The notes beneath the pieces were generated by a model that did no database searches, had not been told where the DNA came from, and saw only the letters and a program-made list of their open reading frames with translations. Below are positions 8,414 through 16,543 of a DNA stretch of 64,000 bases, in pieces. Within the stretch, counting starts at the first letter, position 1; each line of letters opens with the position of its first letter. Location of the stretch: positions 496,001 through 560,000 of the forward strand of contig NZ_FMTM01000002.1 in assembly GCF_900099775.1 (NCBI RefSeq), written 5' to 3'. Both the position numbers and the translations under genes were made by a program. Source of the stretch: Rhizobium mongolense subsp. loessense. GTDB lineage: Bacteria > Pseudomonadota > Alphaproteobacteria > Rhizobiales > Rhizobiaceae.

Positions 8414-9763
8414 TCAGGCGCCGACCGCCTTTCCGTGCTCGACTGGAGCCATACCGGCCGCATAACGGCTCTCGCGGAACGGCAGACCCAGATGATCGCG
8501 CAGTGTCTCGCCCTTCAGATCCGGGTCGAAATAGCCGCGCTTTGCGAGGATCGGCAGGACGGACTTGGCGAAATCGTCGAAGCCCTCGGCGATCACCGGG
8601 AAGCCGAGAATGAAGCCGTCGGCGGCGCCCTCCTCGACCCAGCGGATGATCTCCTCGGCAATATGCTGCGCCGTGCCGATGAAAGCCGTGCGCGGCGTGG
8701 CAACGTCGAGCGCAACTTCGCGCAGCGTCAGGCCCTTGTCGCGCGCGGTCTTCTTGATCCGGTCGGTGGTAGCGCGGAAGCTGTTCTTGCCGATATCGCC
8801 GATTTCGGGGAAGGCCTCATCGAGGGGATAGGTGCTGAAATCATGGTGGTCGAAGAAGCGTCCGAGATAGAGCAATGCCTCTTCGATGGTGACGAGACTG
8901 CGGATCGCCTGATATTTGGCTTCTGCTTCCTTAGCCGTCGCGCCGACAATCGGGCCGATGCCGGGATAGATGCCGACCTCGGCGGCCGAGCGTCCATGCG
9001 CGATGACGCTATCCTTAAGCTGCCGGTAGAATGATTTGGCCTCCTCGATCGGCCCGCTGTTGGTGAAGACCGCGTCCGCATGTTTGCCGGCAAGCCTGAT
9101 GCCGGAATCCGAAGCACCTGCCTGGAAGACGACGGGCTGGCCCTGTTTCGAGCGGCCGATATTGAGAGGCCCTTCGATGCGGAAGAAGCGACCCTTGTGA
9201 TTGAGGCGATGCAGTTTGCTCTTGTCGGCATAGACGCCCGTTTCCCGGTTGCGGACGAAGGCGTCGTCGTCCCACGAATCCCACAGGCCCTTGATCGCAT
9301 CGATATATTCCTCGGCGATCTCGTAGCGCAACTCGTGCTCGGGATGTTCGCGGGAGTAGTTGCGCCCGGAGCCCTCGAGCGGTGAGGTCACCGCGTTCCA
9401 CCCCGCCCGGCCACCGCTGATCAGATCGATCGAGGCAAACTGGCGGGCGATGGTGAAGGGATCGCTATAAGAGGTCGAAACCGTCCCCACGAGCCCGATC
9501 TTTGAGGTCGAGGCCGCAAGTGCCGACAAAATGGCGATCGGCTCGAAGCGATTGAGGAAATGCGGGATCGATTGTTCGTTGATGTAAAGCCCATCGGCAA
9601 CGAAGGCAAAAGCAATGCCCGCTTCTTCGGCCCTGCGCGCGGTCTTGACGAAAAAATCGAAACTGGTGCTTGCGTCGGCGGGTCCGCTTGGATGCTTCCA
9701 GGCGTTCATGTGACCGCCAGGCCCCTGTAACATGATGCCGAAGGTGACGTGTTTTTGAGCCAT
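8414..9763 (-). CDS. NtaA/SnaA/DszA-family FMN-dependent monooxygenase (YxeK/CmoJ-like position)
   Basis: 449 residues. The N-terminus VTFGIMLQGPGGHMNAWKHP, the middle SGGRAGWNAVTSPLEGSGRNY and LYDSWDDDAF-type segment (GLWDSWDDDAFVRNRETGVYAD), and the flavin-proximal VVFQAGASDSGIRLAGKHAD identify the family. ATG at 9761-9763 is preceded by GAGGAT. Needs FMNH2 from a reductase such as that encoded at 12293-12853. It lies between the M20 deacetylase and an MsnO8-type enzyme. By analogy with YxeK or CmoJ it would hydroxylate the carbon next to sulfur in an N-acetylated S-alkylcysteine, so that the thioether falls apart. Specificity cannot be read from the sequence. Confidence 0.9.
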   Translation of the reverse strand: MAQKHVTFGIMLQGPGGHMNAWKHPSGPADASTSFDFFVKTARRAEEAGIAFAFVADGLYINEQSIPHFLNRFEPIAILSALAASTSKIGLVGTVSTSYSDPFTIARQFASIDLISGGRAGWNAVTSPLEGSGRNYSREHPEHELRYEIAEEYIDAIKGLWDSWDDDAFVRNRETGVYADKSKLHRLNHKGRFFRIEGPLNIGRSKQGQPVVFQAGASDSGIRLAGKHADAVFTNSGPIEEAKSFYRQLKDSVIAHGRSAAEVGIYPGIGPIVGATAKEAEAKYQAIRSLVTIEEALLYLGRFFDHHDFSTYPLDEAFPEIGDIGKNSFRATTDRIKKTARDKGLTLREVALDVATPRTAFIGTAQHIAEEIIRWVEEGAADGFILGFPVIAEGFDDFAKSVLPILAKRGYFDPDLKGETLRDHLGLPFRESRYAAGMAPVEHGKAVGA

Positions 9764-9785
9764 AAAACTATCCTCTTTCGAAGTG

Positions 9786-10778
9786 TCAGGCGACGAGGGA
9801 GAGCTGCTCCTTGGCGAGCAGTTCGATCGAATTCAGGCGTTCGGCAGCCGTCAGCGCCGGCGTGTCGAGGATGAATTCCTTGACGCCATAGCCGCGATGC
9901 AGTTCGTCGAGTTCCTTGCGGATTTGCGACGCAGTGCCGTGCAGCACGCCCGGCAACTTCTCCTCGGTGCGGTAGTCGGTCACGCCGGATTGACGGGCAA
10001 ATTCTGCCGCCTGCTCCTCGTTTCCAACGTTCACGCTTTGACCGTTGGGCAGGAAGACCTTAACGATCCGAAGATTGCCGACGCGCTCACGCGCCTCCTC
10101 TTCGCTTTCAGCGGCGAAAGCGGCGAGAGCCAGGATCGGACGCTTTCCGCCCGTTGCTCGCTCATAGGCATCGAATGTCTTGCGCAGGTTTTCCGGATCG
10201 CCGTTGAGATGGCCGGCGAAGACCAGTTCCCAACCCTTTCGGGCGGCAAGCTCGGCGCTTTCGACGCTGGCACCCAGCAGAAAACGCTCGGGCGCAGCTG
10301 GCGGGAACGGCGTTGCCTGCGGACCATCGTGGTTGGGATCAGCGGCAAGGTAGGTATTGAGATCGGTGAGCTGGTCAGCAAAATCCGGTTTTTTTGCCGG
10401 ATCAATGGCTGCCTGCAGCGCGCGCGTCGAAAGCGGAAAACCGCCTGGCGCCTTGCCGACACCGAGATCGACGCGGCCGGGGGCGAGCGACGCCAGCAGG
10501 TTAAAGGTCTCGGCCACCTTGTAGGCGCTGTAATGCTGGAGCATGACGCCGCCGGAGCCGATGCGAATGGCCGACGTCCGGGCAAGAAGATAGGCGATCA
10601 AGGCCTCAGGGGCGGAACTCGCGAGATTGGTCATGTTGTGGTGTTCTGCCACCCAGAACCGGTAATAGCCCAATTGCTCGGCTCTCACCGCCAGTCGCAC
10701 GGTCGACTGCAAGGCGTCGCGCGCATCCTGCCCAGGCCCGATCGGGCTCTTATCAAGGAGGCTCAGGAGATAGGTCAT
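9786..10778 (-). CDS. MsnO8-family LLM flavin-dependent oxidoreductase
   Basis: 330 residues, bacterial-luciferase fold. LSLLDKSPIGPGQ at the N-terminus, the HH-containing RFWVAEHHNMTNLASSAPE, and RIGSGGVMLQHYSAYKVAETF followed by GRVDLGVGKAPGG are characteristic of the MsnO8 subgroup. The ATG at 10776-10778 is taken as the start; an in-frame TTG three codons earlier lacks a spaced ribosome site, while AGGT lies 9 nt upstream of the ATG. This is the first gene of the leftward operon, and a 17-bp palindrome lies 29 bp upstream. A second monooxygenase in the operon suggests more than one thioether or thiol substrate class. Confidence 0.86.
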   Translation of the reverse strand: MTYLLSLLDKSPIGPGQDARDALQSTVRLAVRAEQLGYYRFWVAEHHNMTNLASSAPEALIAYLLARTSAIRIGSGGVMLQHYSAYKVAETFNLLASLAPGRVDLGVGKAPGGFPLSTRALQAAIDPAKKPDFADQLTDLNTYLAADPNHDGPQATPFPPAAPERFLLGASVESAELAARKGWELVFAGHLNGDPENLRKTFDAYERATGGKRPILALAAFAAESEEEARERVGNLRIVKVFLPNGQSVNVGNEEQAAEFARQSGVTDYRTEEKLPGVLHGTASQIRKELDELHRGYGVKEFILDTPALTAAERLNSIELLAKEQLSLVA

Positions 10779-10807
10779 ATTGCTCAAACCTGCCCACTTA
10801 TTATTAG

Positions 10808-10824
10808 TCCATCAAATCAGTAGA
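10808..10824. promoter_or_regulatory. Site a of the recurring 17-bp palindrome (operator candidate)
   Basis: TCCATCAAATCAGTAGA, one mismatch in the outer TCTA...TAGA arms. It lies 29 bp upstream of the first gene of the leftward S-alkylcysteine-like operon. Its right half AAATCAGTAGA is identical to that of the site upstream of ssuA. Between this site and 11072 no gene is supported. Confidence 0.5.
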
Positions 10825-11071
10825 TTTTATGCATTATAAGAAATGCCGTTCTCTTTGAGCTCAAGAAAGGAAAATAATTGTCGCCCACATTCACGACGGT
10901 CGGGGCAGTCTTCTGGCATTTCTCTCCAGCCGACAAAACCAAGCGTGAAGACCCAGAGCGGTTGGTTTTACGCGTTAAAAGGAGAAGAAAGCCTGCGACA
11001 AGAATTGAGGATCCGGCTGGCTGGATTGGAGAGCGCCGCCCTTTCAACTGTGTTGAAGTCGGGTTTCCAGA

Positions 11072-11256
11072 TCAAGAGCCGTAGGCAAGAATCCACTGAG
11101 GCTGTTGTTTGCTTTCACGGAAAAGCTGTTCGGCCGCAGCCTCGAACTCGGCGCAGTCAGCTGTGGCCGTGCGGATCTGGGCCGAGATCCTCTTCCTATC
11201 GAAAGCAAGCCGCCTGAAGTTCCGCAGTCAAGGACATCTGCTGGTTGCCGGTCATA
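11072..11256 (-). pseudogene. Frameshifted small ORF
   Basis: An ATG at 11254-11256 with a strong GGGAGG site 6 nt upstream begins MTGNQQMSLTAELQAACFR and then meets a TAG. A +1 shift in the last third of that segment opens a frame of about 43 further codons (DRKRISAQIRTATADCAEF... ending WILAYGS) with high third-position GC, stopping at 11072. The span is 185 bases, not a multiple of three. I read it as a gene of about 61 codons broken by a single-base indel, or a sequencing error. It is the last member of a row of small leftward genes. Function unknown. Confidence 0.35.
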
Positions 11257-11299
11257 GATTGCCTCCCTGTGGTGGCGATCAACGAGCCCGCTGCCAAGT

Positions 11300-11608
11300 T
11301 CAATGGACCGTAAATCTCGCCATCTCTTGTCGGTGCCGTTCCAGCGTGCGCAGAAGCAAAGCGATTTCTTCGACGATCGCCGAGAATGTCGCATCGTCAG
11401 CGTCGGCAATGCTGCTGGTCATTCCTTCGATCACGTCAATGAGCCGCAGGACGGGAATGGGCGACTGGCGGTCGTCATGGGGAGCGAGGACTGTCGACAT
11501 CTCCATCAATGCGCGAATAAGTCGATCAATAAGCTGGTGGCGGCGTTCCCTGGCATCCGCCCCTCGATCATCTGATAAATTCAGCAGATCGCTGACGAGA
11601 TCGGACAT
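11300..11608 (-). CDS. Small hypothetical protein, 102 aa
   Basis: 102 residues, rich in Leu, Arg, Asp and Glu, apparently all helical (LIDRLIRALMEMSTVL; FSAIVEEIALLLRTLERHRQEM). No signal peptide or membrane segment. AAGGAG precedes the ATG by 10 nt. It follows the 47-aa membrane protein gene after about 78 bp and precedes the frameshifted small ORF. I do not recognise the family. An antisense frame exists over the same DNA but lacks a comparable ribosome site. Confidence 0.5.
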   Translation of the reverse strand: MSDLVSDLLNLSDDRGADARERRHQLIDRLIRALMEMSTVLAPHDDRQSPIPVLRLIDVIEGMTSSIADADDATFSAIVEEIALLLRTLERHRQEMARFTVH

Positions 11609-11686
11609 GTGCTGGGCTCCTTGCGTTCAAATGGCCGGCGCGTTCGCGCAGCAGAGTCCATCGTCGATGCAGCGGCAATCTGGACA

Positions 11687-11830
11687 TCACAGGACACCAA
11701 TCACCAGAGCGAAAATGAAAGTGAACGACGAAACCATGCAGCCGACCGCCATGCAGTGCACGGCTTTGGATTGAATGCTCTTGGCATCCAGCTTCTGGAT
11801 TGGCCGACGAAGATCAAAAGCGAGTGCCAT
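11687..11830 (-). CDS. Small membrane protein, 47 aa
   Basis: MALAFDLRRPIQKLDAKSIQ followed by a C-terminal hydrophobic segment of about 22 residues (VHCMAVGCMVSSFTFIFALVIGVL) that fits one transmembrane helix with a basic cytoplasmic N-terminus. GAGGAA lies 6 nt upstream of the ATG at 11828-11830. It starts 10 nt after the stop of the 60-aa gene, so the two are probably cotranscribed. Family not recognised. Confidence 0.6.
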   Translation of the reverse strand: MALAFDLRRPIQKLDAKSIQSKAVHCMAVGCMVSSFTFIFALVIGVL

Positions 11831-11840
11831 GGCCGTTTCC

Positions 11841-12023
11841 TCAGTACCAGGGTCCAGGCGCGGCACTCCAGTAATAGAGTTCATACTCGCGCAGTTCGCG
11901 GTCGCCCTCGTCGTGGTTTCGGGGCGCCTCGCCCGCAGTTTGGCCGCGTGGCGTCGCATCCGATTTTCTAGCAAAAAGGCTATCGAAGAACGCTTTGAGA
12001 TGGGTGACGAAATCCTGCACCAT
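11841..12023 (-). CDS. Small hypothetical protein, 60 aa
   Basis: MVQDFVTHLKAFFDSLFARK, then a polar charged middle, ending YYWSAAPGPWY. The ATG at 12021-12023 has GGAGG 5 nt upstream; an upstream in-frame TTG has no such site. The N-terminus could be an amphipathic helix and the C-terminus is aromatic and proline-rich. It sits between two other small genes with spacings of 10 and 42 nt. Function unknown. Confidence 0.58.
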   Translation of the reverse strand: MVQDFVTHLKAFFDSLFARKSDATPRGQTAGEAPRNHDEGDRELREYELYYWSAAPGPWY

Positions 12024-12065
12024 ACGATCCTCCGTTTTGCGCAATTGCGATTGTGTTGACCCGTC

Positions 12066-12239
12066 TCAGGAAATGAGCGAATGCCGGCGCGCATTCGTGA
12101 GCAATTCATGGGCTGACGCGTACGGGCCGAAGAGCATGAGGAGGCGGTTTTCCTCTTTTTTTTCCAGGCGATATCGCCGGGCAAAGTCGAAAACGCTCCA
12201 TACCTCTTGTAACAGAATTGCCGCATCGGCCTTGTCCAT
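12066..12239 (-). CDS. Small hypothetical protein, 57 aa
   Basis: MDKADAAILLQEVWSVFDFA followed by RRYRLEKKEENRLLMLFGPY and ASAHELLTNARRHSLIS. Soluble, helical, basic in the middle. GGAGG lies 5 nt upstream of the ATG at 12237-12239. First of the row of small leftward genes (12239 to 11072), which follows the FMN reductase gene after about 50 bp and may be read from the same promoter. The conserved-looking composition and ribosome site argue for a real gene. Family not recognised. Confidence 0.58.
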   Translation of the reverse strand: MDKADAAILLQEVWSVFDFARRYRLEKKEENRLLMLFGPYASAHELLTNARRHSLIS

Positions 12240-12292
12240 CTTTGCCTCCTTGTCGTCTTGAGCGGAGTTCGCGAGCGGATACGCCCGATCAG

Positions 12293-12853
12293 CTATTCGG
12301 CTGCGGCTAGAATTGGATTTTCTGCGGGAAAGAAAGCTGCGAGCTCACCGACCACCTCCGCGATCCGATTTGAAAGCGGCGCGGAAGTAACCCGATAGTC
12401 TGTGAAATCACGATCGGCTGCGTAAACAGCCGTCGGCAGGGTATGAGACATGAAGAAGCCGAACAGCGGCCGCAACTGATGTTCGACCATCAACGCATGA
12501 CGGTCCCCTCCCCCTGTCGCCGTTATGACGATCGGTTTGGCCCGCAGCTCGTTCGGTTCGATTAGGTCGATCAGGTGCTTGAAGAGGCCGGGATAGGAGC
12601 CCTTATAGGTTGGCGCGCCGACAATAAGTGCGTCCGAGGCAACGATGGCATCCATAACCTCTTTCGCCTGATCATCGAGTTCCTTGCGCCAGAGAGCACG
12701 GCCAAGGGAAGGACCAACATCATGAAGATCATAAATCCTGCTTGTGAAGCCGTAACGCTCAGTGGCGCGGTCTACAACATTCTGAACAAGAACATACGTC
12801 TTCGACGGACGATTGAAGCTGCCGGCGATGCCGACCAATTTGGGAGCAGCCAT
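12293..12853 (-). CDS. msuE: NADPH-dependent FMN reductase (MsuE/SsuE-like)
   Basis: 186 residues with a flavodoxin fold. The phosphate-binding loop GIAGSFNRPSKTYVLVQ is at the N-terminus, and DALIVGAPTYKGSYPGLFKHLIDL forms the flavin ring loop. Such enzymes supply FMNH2 to SsuD, MsuD, NtaA and SfnB-like monooxygenases. This is the only flavin reductase in the window, although about eleven flavin monooxygenases need one, so it probably serves several. ATG preceded by AAGGAA. A 17-bp palindrome lies 57 bp upstream. The symbol is by family; the ssuE name would fit equally well. Confidence 0.85.
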   Translation of the reverse strand: MAAPKLVGIAGSFNRPSKTYVLVQNVVDRATERYGFTSRIYDLHDVGPSLGRALWRKELDDQAKEVMDAIVASDALIVGAPTYKGSYPGLFKHLIDLIEPNELRAKPIVITATGGGDRHALMVEHQLRPLFGFFMSHTLPTAVYAADRDFTDYRVTSAPLSNRIAEVVGELAAFFPAENPILAAAE

Positions 12854-12910
12854 TTTGGTTCCTTTGCCTTCAAAGCGCGCGGACGGACGCGCCAGTCTTC
12901 AACAATAAAG

Positions 12911-12927
12911 TCTATAAAATTACTATA
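12911..12927. promoter_or_regulatory. Site b of the recurring 17-bp palindrome
   Basis: TCTATAAAATTACTATA, 57 bp upstream of the FMN reductase start. It shares TCTATAAAATTA with the minus-strand reading of the site upstream of the second metQ gene. Confidence 0.5.
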
Positions 12928-13249
12928 TTAAAGAAACGGCAAACCCTGGTGATAGCCAAGAGAGAAAAATTTATCCGCCAAATGCCTCCTCGCCAAGGCA
13001 GCTCGGATCGCCACCAGGCAGCGCGGTGAACTTGCCAGCCATTCCTTGGCGCTCAAGGAGCCCATCGATCGGGCATGTGCCGCGCAGCGTTGTTGCGTAG
13101 TGTGAAGTGCCCTCAAGCCCACCGACCGTGGAACTGAAATAACTGCCGCGGAGAAAAGACCGATGTCGGCGGCCTGCAGAAAGAATGTCGGCGGCATATT
13201 GGGAAAAGCCGGCGCCGGCGAAAGGACAGCCGACGTGATGGGCGAGCGC
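12928..13249. other. Intergenic stretch without a supported gene
   Basis: About 320 bases between the FMN reductase promoter and the stop of the FAD-binding protein gene. A minus-strand frame ending at about 12970 (containing MAGKFTALPGGDPSCLGEE) has plausible codon use but no start, ribosome site or recognisable family; it could be a gene remnant. Nothing else seen. Confidence 0.4.
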
Positions 13250-14605
13250 TCACTGCCGGATCGCAGCAATGGACGTTGCAACCTTTCTTGCCTGCGCACG
13301 AATATCAGGTACCGCTGTAATTTCCCAGAATTGTCCCGCGCTCAGCGCTCCGACTACATAGATGCGTACGGAGCTTCCATCAGGGTGTTGTACGCGCGAT
13401 TGCGGGTCGACGGTGATGCCGAGGCCGAGTGGATCTGCTTTTATCAGTCGCTTTCGCTGCATTTCGCGCAGTAACGGCGAATGGGCGATACCTGCCCGTT
13501 CCATGCCCGTGCAGTTTACGACCCAGTTTGCGCAAAGAGACAGAATGTCCTGGCGACCTCTGGCCCTGTATCGGAGATTGACCACTTCGTCCTGCTCGAC
13601 CATATCCAAGAGGTAGCCGGCATGTATCGACACCTGACCGCCCCGCACGAGTTCCTGGAAGCGCTCGAACACATCCGGTGCGACGCGGTGCCGGTGGATA
13701 TTCCACCAAGCCAATGCATGGCGCAGGAACCGACTTCTCTCGGCGTCGGGCAACCGGTTCCAAAGCGTCTGGGTTTGCGGTCGCAACGCATCCATGACAG
13801 TGCGCCAATCGCCGGCATGCCTGCTTGTCCGGCGGAGCGTCCGCAGCAACTCACTCATCGTTGTTGGCAATGTCTGGATATCCAATGCCGACGGCGGCTT
13901 CGGCGCCCGGGCGTGACCGCGCGGGGCAAGACCACGCCTGGACAAGACGGCGACATGCCCACGCAGACCGCGCGCGCATAAGGCCAGGAGCTGGTCGATC
14001 ATCGTCAGGCCGGAGCCGAGAATGCAGACGGTGTCGTCTGCCTTCACCCGCTGAAGCCACGAGAGCCGCCAAGGGTTCTCAATGATACGCGCAAGCGCAG
14101 TTGATGATAGTCTAGACGTGTCCACAGGAAGTTTGGCGTTCCCGACACCGAGACAGAGCACCACGCTGCGGCCAGCGATCTCGCCACCATTTTCGAGCAA
14201 GAAGGCAAGTGTGGTCCTGTAACGTTCGATGCACCCTGTCGCCTTCGCTTTGATGAAATCGACCTTACAGCGAGGCCTCTTGGTGCGCAGAAGGCCTGCA
14301 AGGGTATCGCGGACATAAAGACCGTAATCCTGCCGCGAAGCAAAGTCTGCTGGGCCCAATGGCCGATTGCGTTCGCGAAGCCATTCGACGAACTCATTTG
14401 GCCTGTCCGCAAACAGGCTCATGCGTCCTGCTGGAACATTCAAGCGGTGCAGGTAAAGTTCGGTGCGATAGGCGGTGCCTCTGCCAAAGCCCGGATCGTC
14501 TCCAACAACCGCGACAGAGGACGATTCCGGAAGGAGTTCGACGAGGTTGCACACAGTTGCGATTGCAGAAAATCCCGAACCGACGACGACGACATCGTAT
14601 ATCAT
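13250..14605 (-). CDS. FAD/NAD(P)-binding protein (YdhS-like; N-hydroxylating monooxygenase relatives)
   Basis: 451 residues. The FAD loop VVVVGSGFSAIATVCNLVELL opens the protein; a second dinucleotide loop, VCILGSGLTMIDQLLALCARG, is near residue 200, and VVNCTGMERAGIAHSPLL near residue 380 is the usual TG-containing motif. The ATG at 14603-14605 has GAGGAGG just upstream; longer starts overlap the met operon end and lack the FAD loop at the right place. It follows metI by 134 bp. The family includes enzymes that oxidise S or N atoms with NADPH and FAD, so oxidation of a sulfur compound imported by the adjacent transporter is a fair guess, not shown. Confidence 0.78.
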   Translation of the reverse strand: MIYDVVVVGSGFSAIATVCNLVELLPESSSVAVVGDDPGFGRGTAYRTELYLHRLNVPAGRMSLFADRPNEFVEWLRERNRPLGPADFASRQDYGLYVRDTLAGLLRTKRPRCKVDFIKAKATGCIERYRTTLAFLLENGGEIAGRSVVLCLGVGNAKLPVDTSRLSSTALARIIENPWRLSWLQRVKADDTVCILGSGLTMIDQLLALCARGLRGHVAVLSRRGLAPRGHARAPKPPSALDIQTLPTTMSELLRTLRRTSRHAGDWRTVMDALRPQTQTLWNRLPDAERSRFLRHALAWWNIHRHRVAPDVFERFQELVRGGQVSIHAGYLLDMVEQDEVVNLRYRARGRQDILSLCANWVVNCTGMERAGIAHSPLLREMQRKRLIKADPLGLGITVDPQSRVQHPDGSSVRIYVVGALSAGQFWEITAVPDIRAQARKVATSIAAIRQ

Positions 14606-14688
14606 TGCGCCTCCTCGCCGACACACGCACGATGAAACGTCACGCACGTCTTCGGGTTCCCTGTCAATGGTTCGACGACCGTGGTTGC

Positions 14689-14721
14689 AACGGCAGGCTG
14701 CTGAAATCGCAGACTGCCGTT
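14689..14721. repeat. Inverted repeat between metI and the FAD-binding gene
   Basis: AACGGCAG and CTGCCGTT face each other across 17 bases. On the transcribed minus strand no T-run follows, so an RNA-stabilising or processing hairpin is likelier than a terminator. Confidence 0.35.
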
Positions 14722-14739
14722 TCATTTCGCAGATGAGGT

Positions 14740-15393
14740 TCAGCGATGGTCCAGTCTTGCGACGAGCCGGTCGCCCAGCCACTGGATGCCGCAGACGAGT
14801 ACAATGAGCACGATGACGACCGCAATCATCACATTGGTCTCAAAGCGCTGATAACCATAGCGGATCGCAAGATCGCCAAGACCGCCGGCACCGATCGCGC
14901 CTGCCATCGCAGAAGCGCCGATCAGCGTCACGAGAGTGACCGTGAAACCGGCAACGATGCCGGGAAGGGCTTCCGGAACCAGCACTTCGCGAATGATCGT
15001 CCAGCGATTGCCGCCCATGGCGCGCACGGCGTCGATGAGCCCACGATCGACCTCGCGCAGCGACACTTCGGCAATGCGCGCGTAGTACGGCGTTGCGGCA
15101 ATCGCTAGCGGCACGATCGCCGCCCATGTCCCGAGCGAGGTGCCGACGATTAGCCGCGTCAGCGGGATCAGCGCCACCAGCAGAATGATGAAGGGAACTG
15201 AGCGGAAGCCATTGATGACGGAGCCAAGCGCGCTGTTGATCGCGCGGTTTTCCGCAATGCCGCCGCGGGTCGTCAGAACCAGCGCCAGCCCGAGCGGCAA
15301 ACCGGCGATGAGCGAAATCAGGCCCGACGCACCTGTCATGAGGACGGTTTCCCAGAGCGACCGGAAAAGCAGTTCAAGCATGATCGGTGTCAT
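14740..15393 (-). CDS. metI: MetI-type ABC permease (system 1)
   Basis: 217 residues, the normal MetI length, with about five membrane helices. The EAA-like cytoplasmic loop is DAVRAMGGNRWTIIREVLVPEALPGI, and VINGFRSVPFIILLVALIPLTR is the conserved N-terminal part. Its start overlaps the 3' end of the ATPase gene by 20 bases, so translation is coupled. Forms the channel of a MetNIQ-type importer. In this context the ligand may be an organosulfur compound rather than methionine itself. Confidence 0.9.
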   Translation of the reverse strand: MTPIMLELLFRSLWETVLMTGASGLISLIAGLPLGLALVLTTRGGIAENRAINSALGSVINGFRSVPFIILLVALIPLTRLIVGTSLGTWAAIVPLAIAATPYYARIAEVSLREVDRGLIDAVRAMGGNRWTIIREVLVPEALPGIVAGFTVTLVTLIGASAMAGAIGAGGLGDLAIRYGYQRFETNVMIAVVIVLIVLVCGIQWLGDRLVARLDHR

Positions 15394-16456
15394 AACCGAG
15401 CACCTCCACCCGCGCCGAGCGGGCCGTCAGAAATTGTTGCACCTGGCCGGCGAGCTTGAGATTGCGCGTCGGAACGGCAATGAAGAACCTTGCCACGGGC
15501 TGGCTTTGAATATGATCGATGCCGCCATGAACAAGACGAAATGCCTGCGGCAGTTCGGCCGCAAGATCGGCAAAAAGCGCACCCTGCGCCTCTGACCCGG
15601 CGAGATCGACGCTGATGATCGCTTCCCTGCCCCCGGTCTGCGACAGACGCGCCGCAATATGGTCCGGCAGCTGAGGTCGGATTCCGCAGAGCAGGCTCTT
15701 GGTGATTGCCGTCTGCGGATTAGCGAAGACCGACCAGACCTGCCCTTCTTCGACAATTTTCCCCGCATCGATGACCGCGACGCGATCGGCAATGGTACGG
15801 ATCACTTCCATTTCGTGGGTGATGAGAACGATGGTCAGCCCGAGCTTGCGGTTGATATCCTTGAGAAGCGAAAGGATTGAACGCGTTGTCTCCGGATCGA
15901 GCGCCGAGGTCGCCTCGTCCGAAAGCAGCAAGGCGGGACGTGCTGCAAGCGCGCGGGCAATTCCGACACGCTGCTTCTGGCCGCCCGAAAGGGAAGCCGG
16001 ATAGGCCCTTGCTTTGTCCGACAGCCCGACGAGGTCGAGCAGCTCGCGTGCCCGCTTCAGACGCTCCGCCTTCGCCACACCCTCGATCTTCAGCGGCAGA
16101 GCGATGTTTTCTTCGACCGTCTTTGCCGAAAGGAGATTGAAATGCTGGAAGATCATGCCGATGCGCTGGCGCAGCGGCTGCAAATCCCTTTCGCCGAGAC
16201 CGGTAATATTGCGGCCCTCGATATCGATCTCGCCACGATCGGCGCGTTCCAGACCGTTGAGGCACCGGATCAGGGTCGACTTTCCGGCGCCGCTGCGGCC
16301 GATGATGCCGAAAATCTCGCCCTTCGCGATGGAAAGCGAAATTCCATCGAGGGCTGGCGTCGCGCCGAAACGGCGGTAAACATCCGTCAGCCTCACGACC
16401 GTCTCCAAGCTCTCATGCTTCGCCCCGATCGCGGCGGCTGAAACGAATGAATTCAT
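15374..16456 (-). CDS. metN: MetN-type ABC ATPase (system 1)
   Basis: 360 residues. Walker A GRSGAGKST, Q-loop GMIFQHFNLLSAKTV, signature LSGGQKQRVGIARAL, Walker B ALLLSDEATSALDPETT and switch VLITHEMEVIRTIAD are all intact. The last 95 or so residues form the C-terminal NIL/ACT-like domain that in MetN binds the substrate and inhibits transport from the inside. The ATG at 16454-16456 has AAAGGA 7 nt upstream; an earlier in-frame TTG lacks one. Confidence 0.92.
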   Translation of the reverse strand: MNSFVSAAAIGAKHESLETVVRLTDVYRRFGATPALDGISLSIAKGEIFGIIGRSGAGKSTLIRCLNGLERADRGEIDIEGRNITGLGERDLQPLRQRIGMIFQHFNLLSAKTVEENIALPLKIEGVAKAERLKRARELLDLVGLSDKARAYPASLSGGQKQRVGIARALAARPALLLSDEATSALDPETTRSILSLLKDINRKLGLTIVLITHEMEVIRTIADRVAVIDAGKIVEEGQVWSVFANPQTAITKSLLCGIRPQLPDHIAARLSQTGGREAIISVDLAGSEAQGALFADLAAELPQAFRLVHGGIDHIQSQPVARFFIAVPTRNLKLAGQVQQFLTARSARVEVLGYDTDHA

Positions 16457-16543
16457 TGTCTGTCCTTTATGCAAACGCCCGTGGCAGCCCGGGCAAATAA
16501 CACCCGAACCGCCCCGGACGCGCCCGCCTGGCGCGAATTGAGA

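Noticed and set aside
12928..13299. Minus-strand ORF of 123 codons after the FAD-binding gene
   Set aside because: It starts inside the end of the FAD gene, lacks a ribosome site and has no recognisable sequence; another frame there may be a remnant but has no start.
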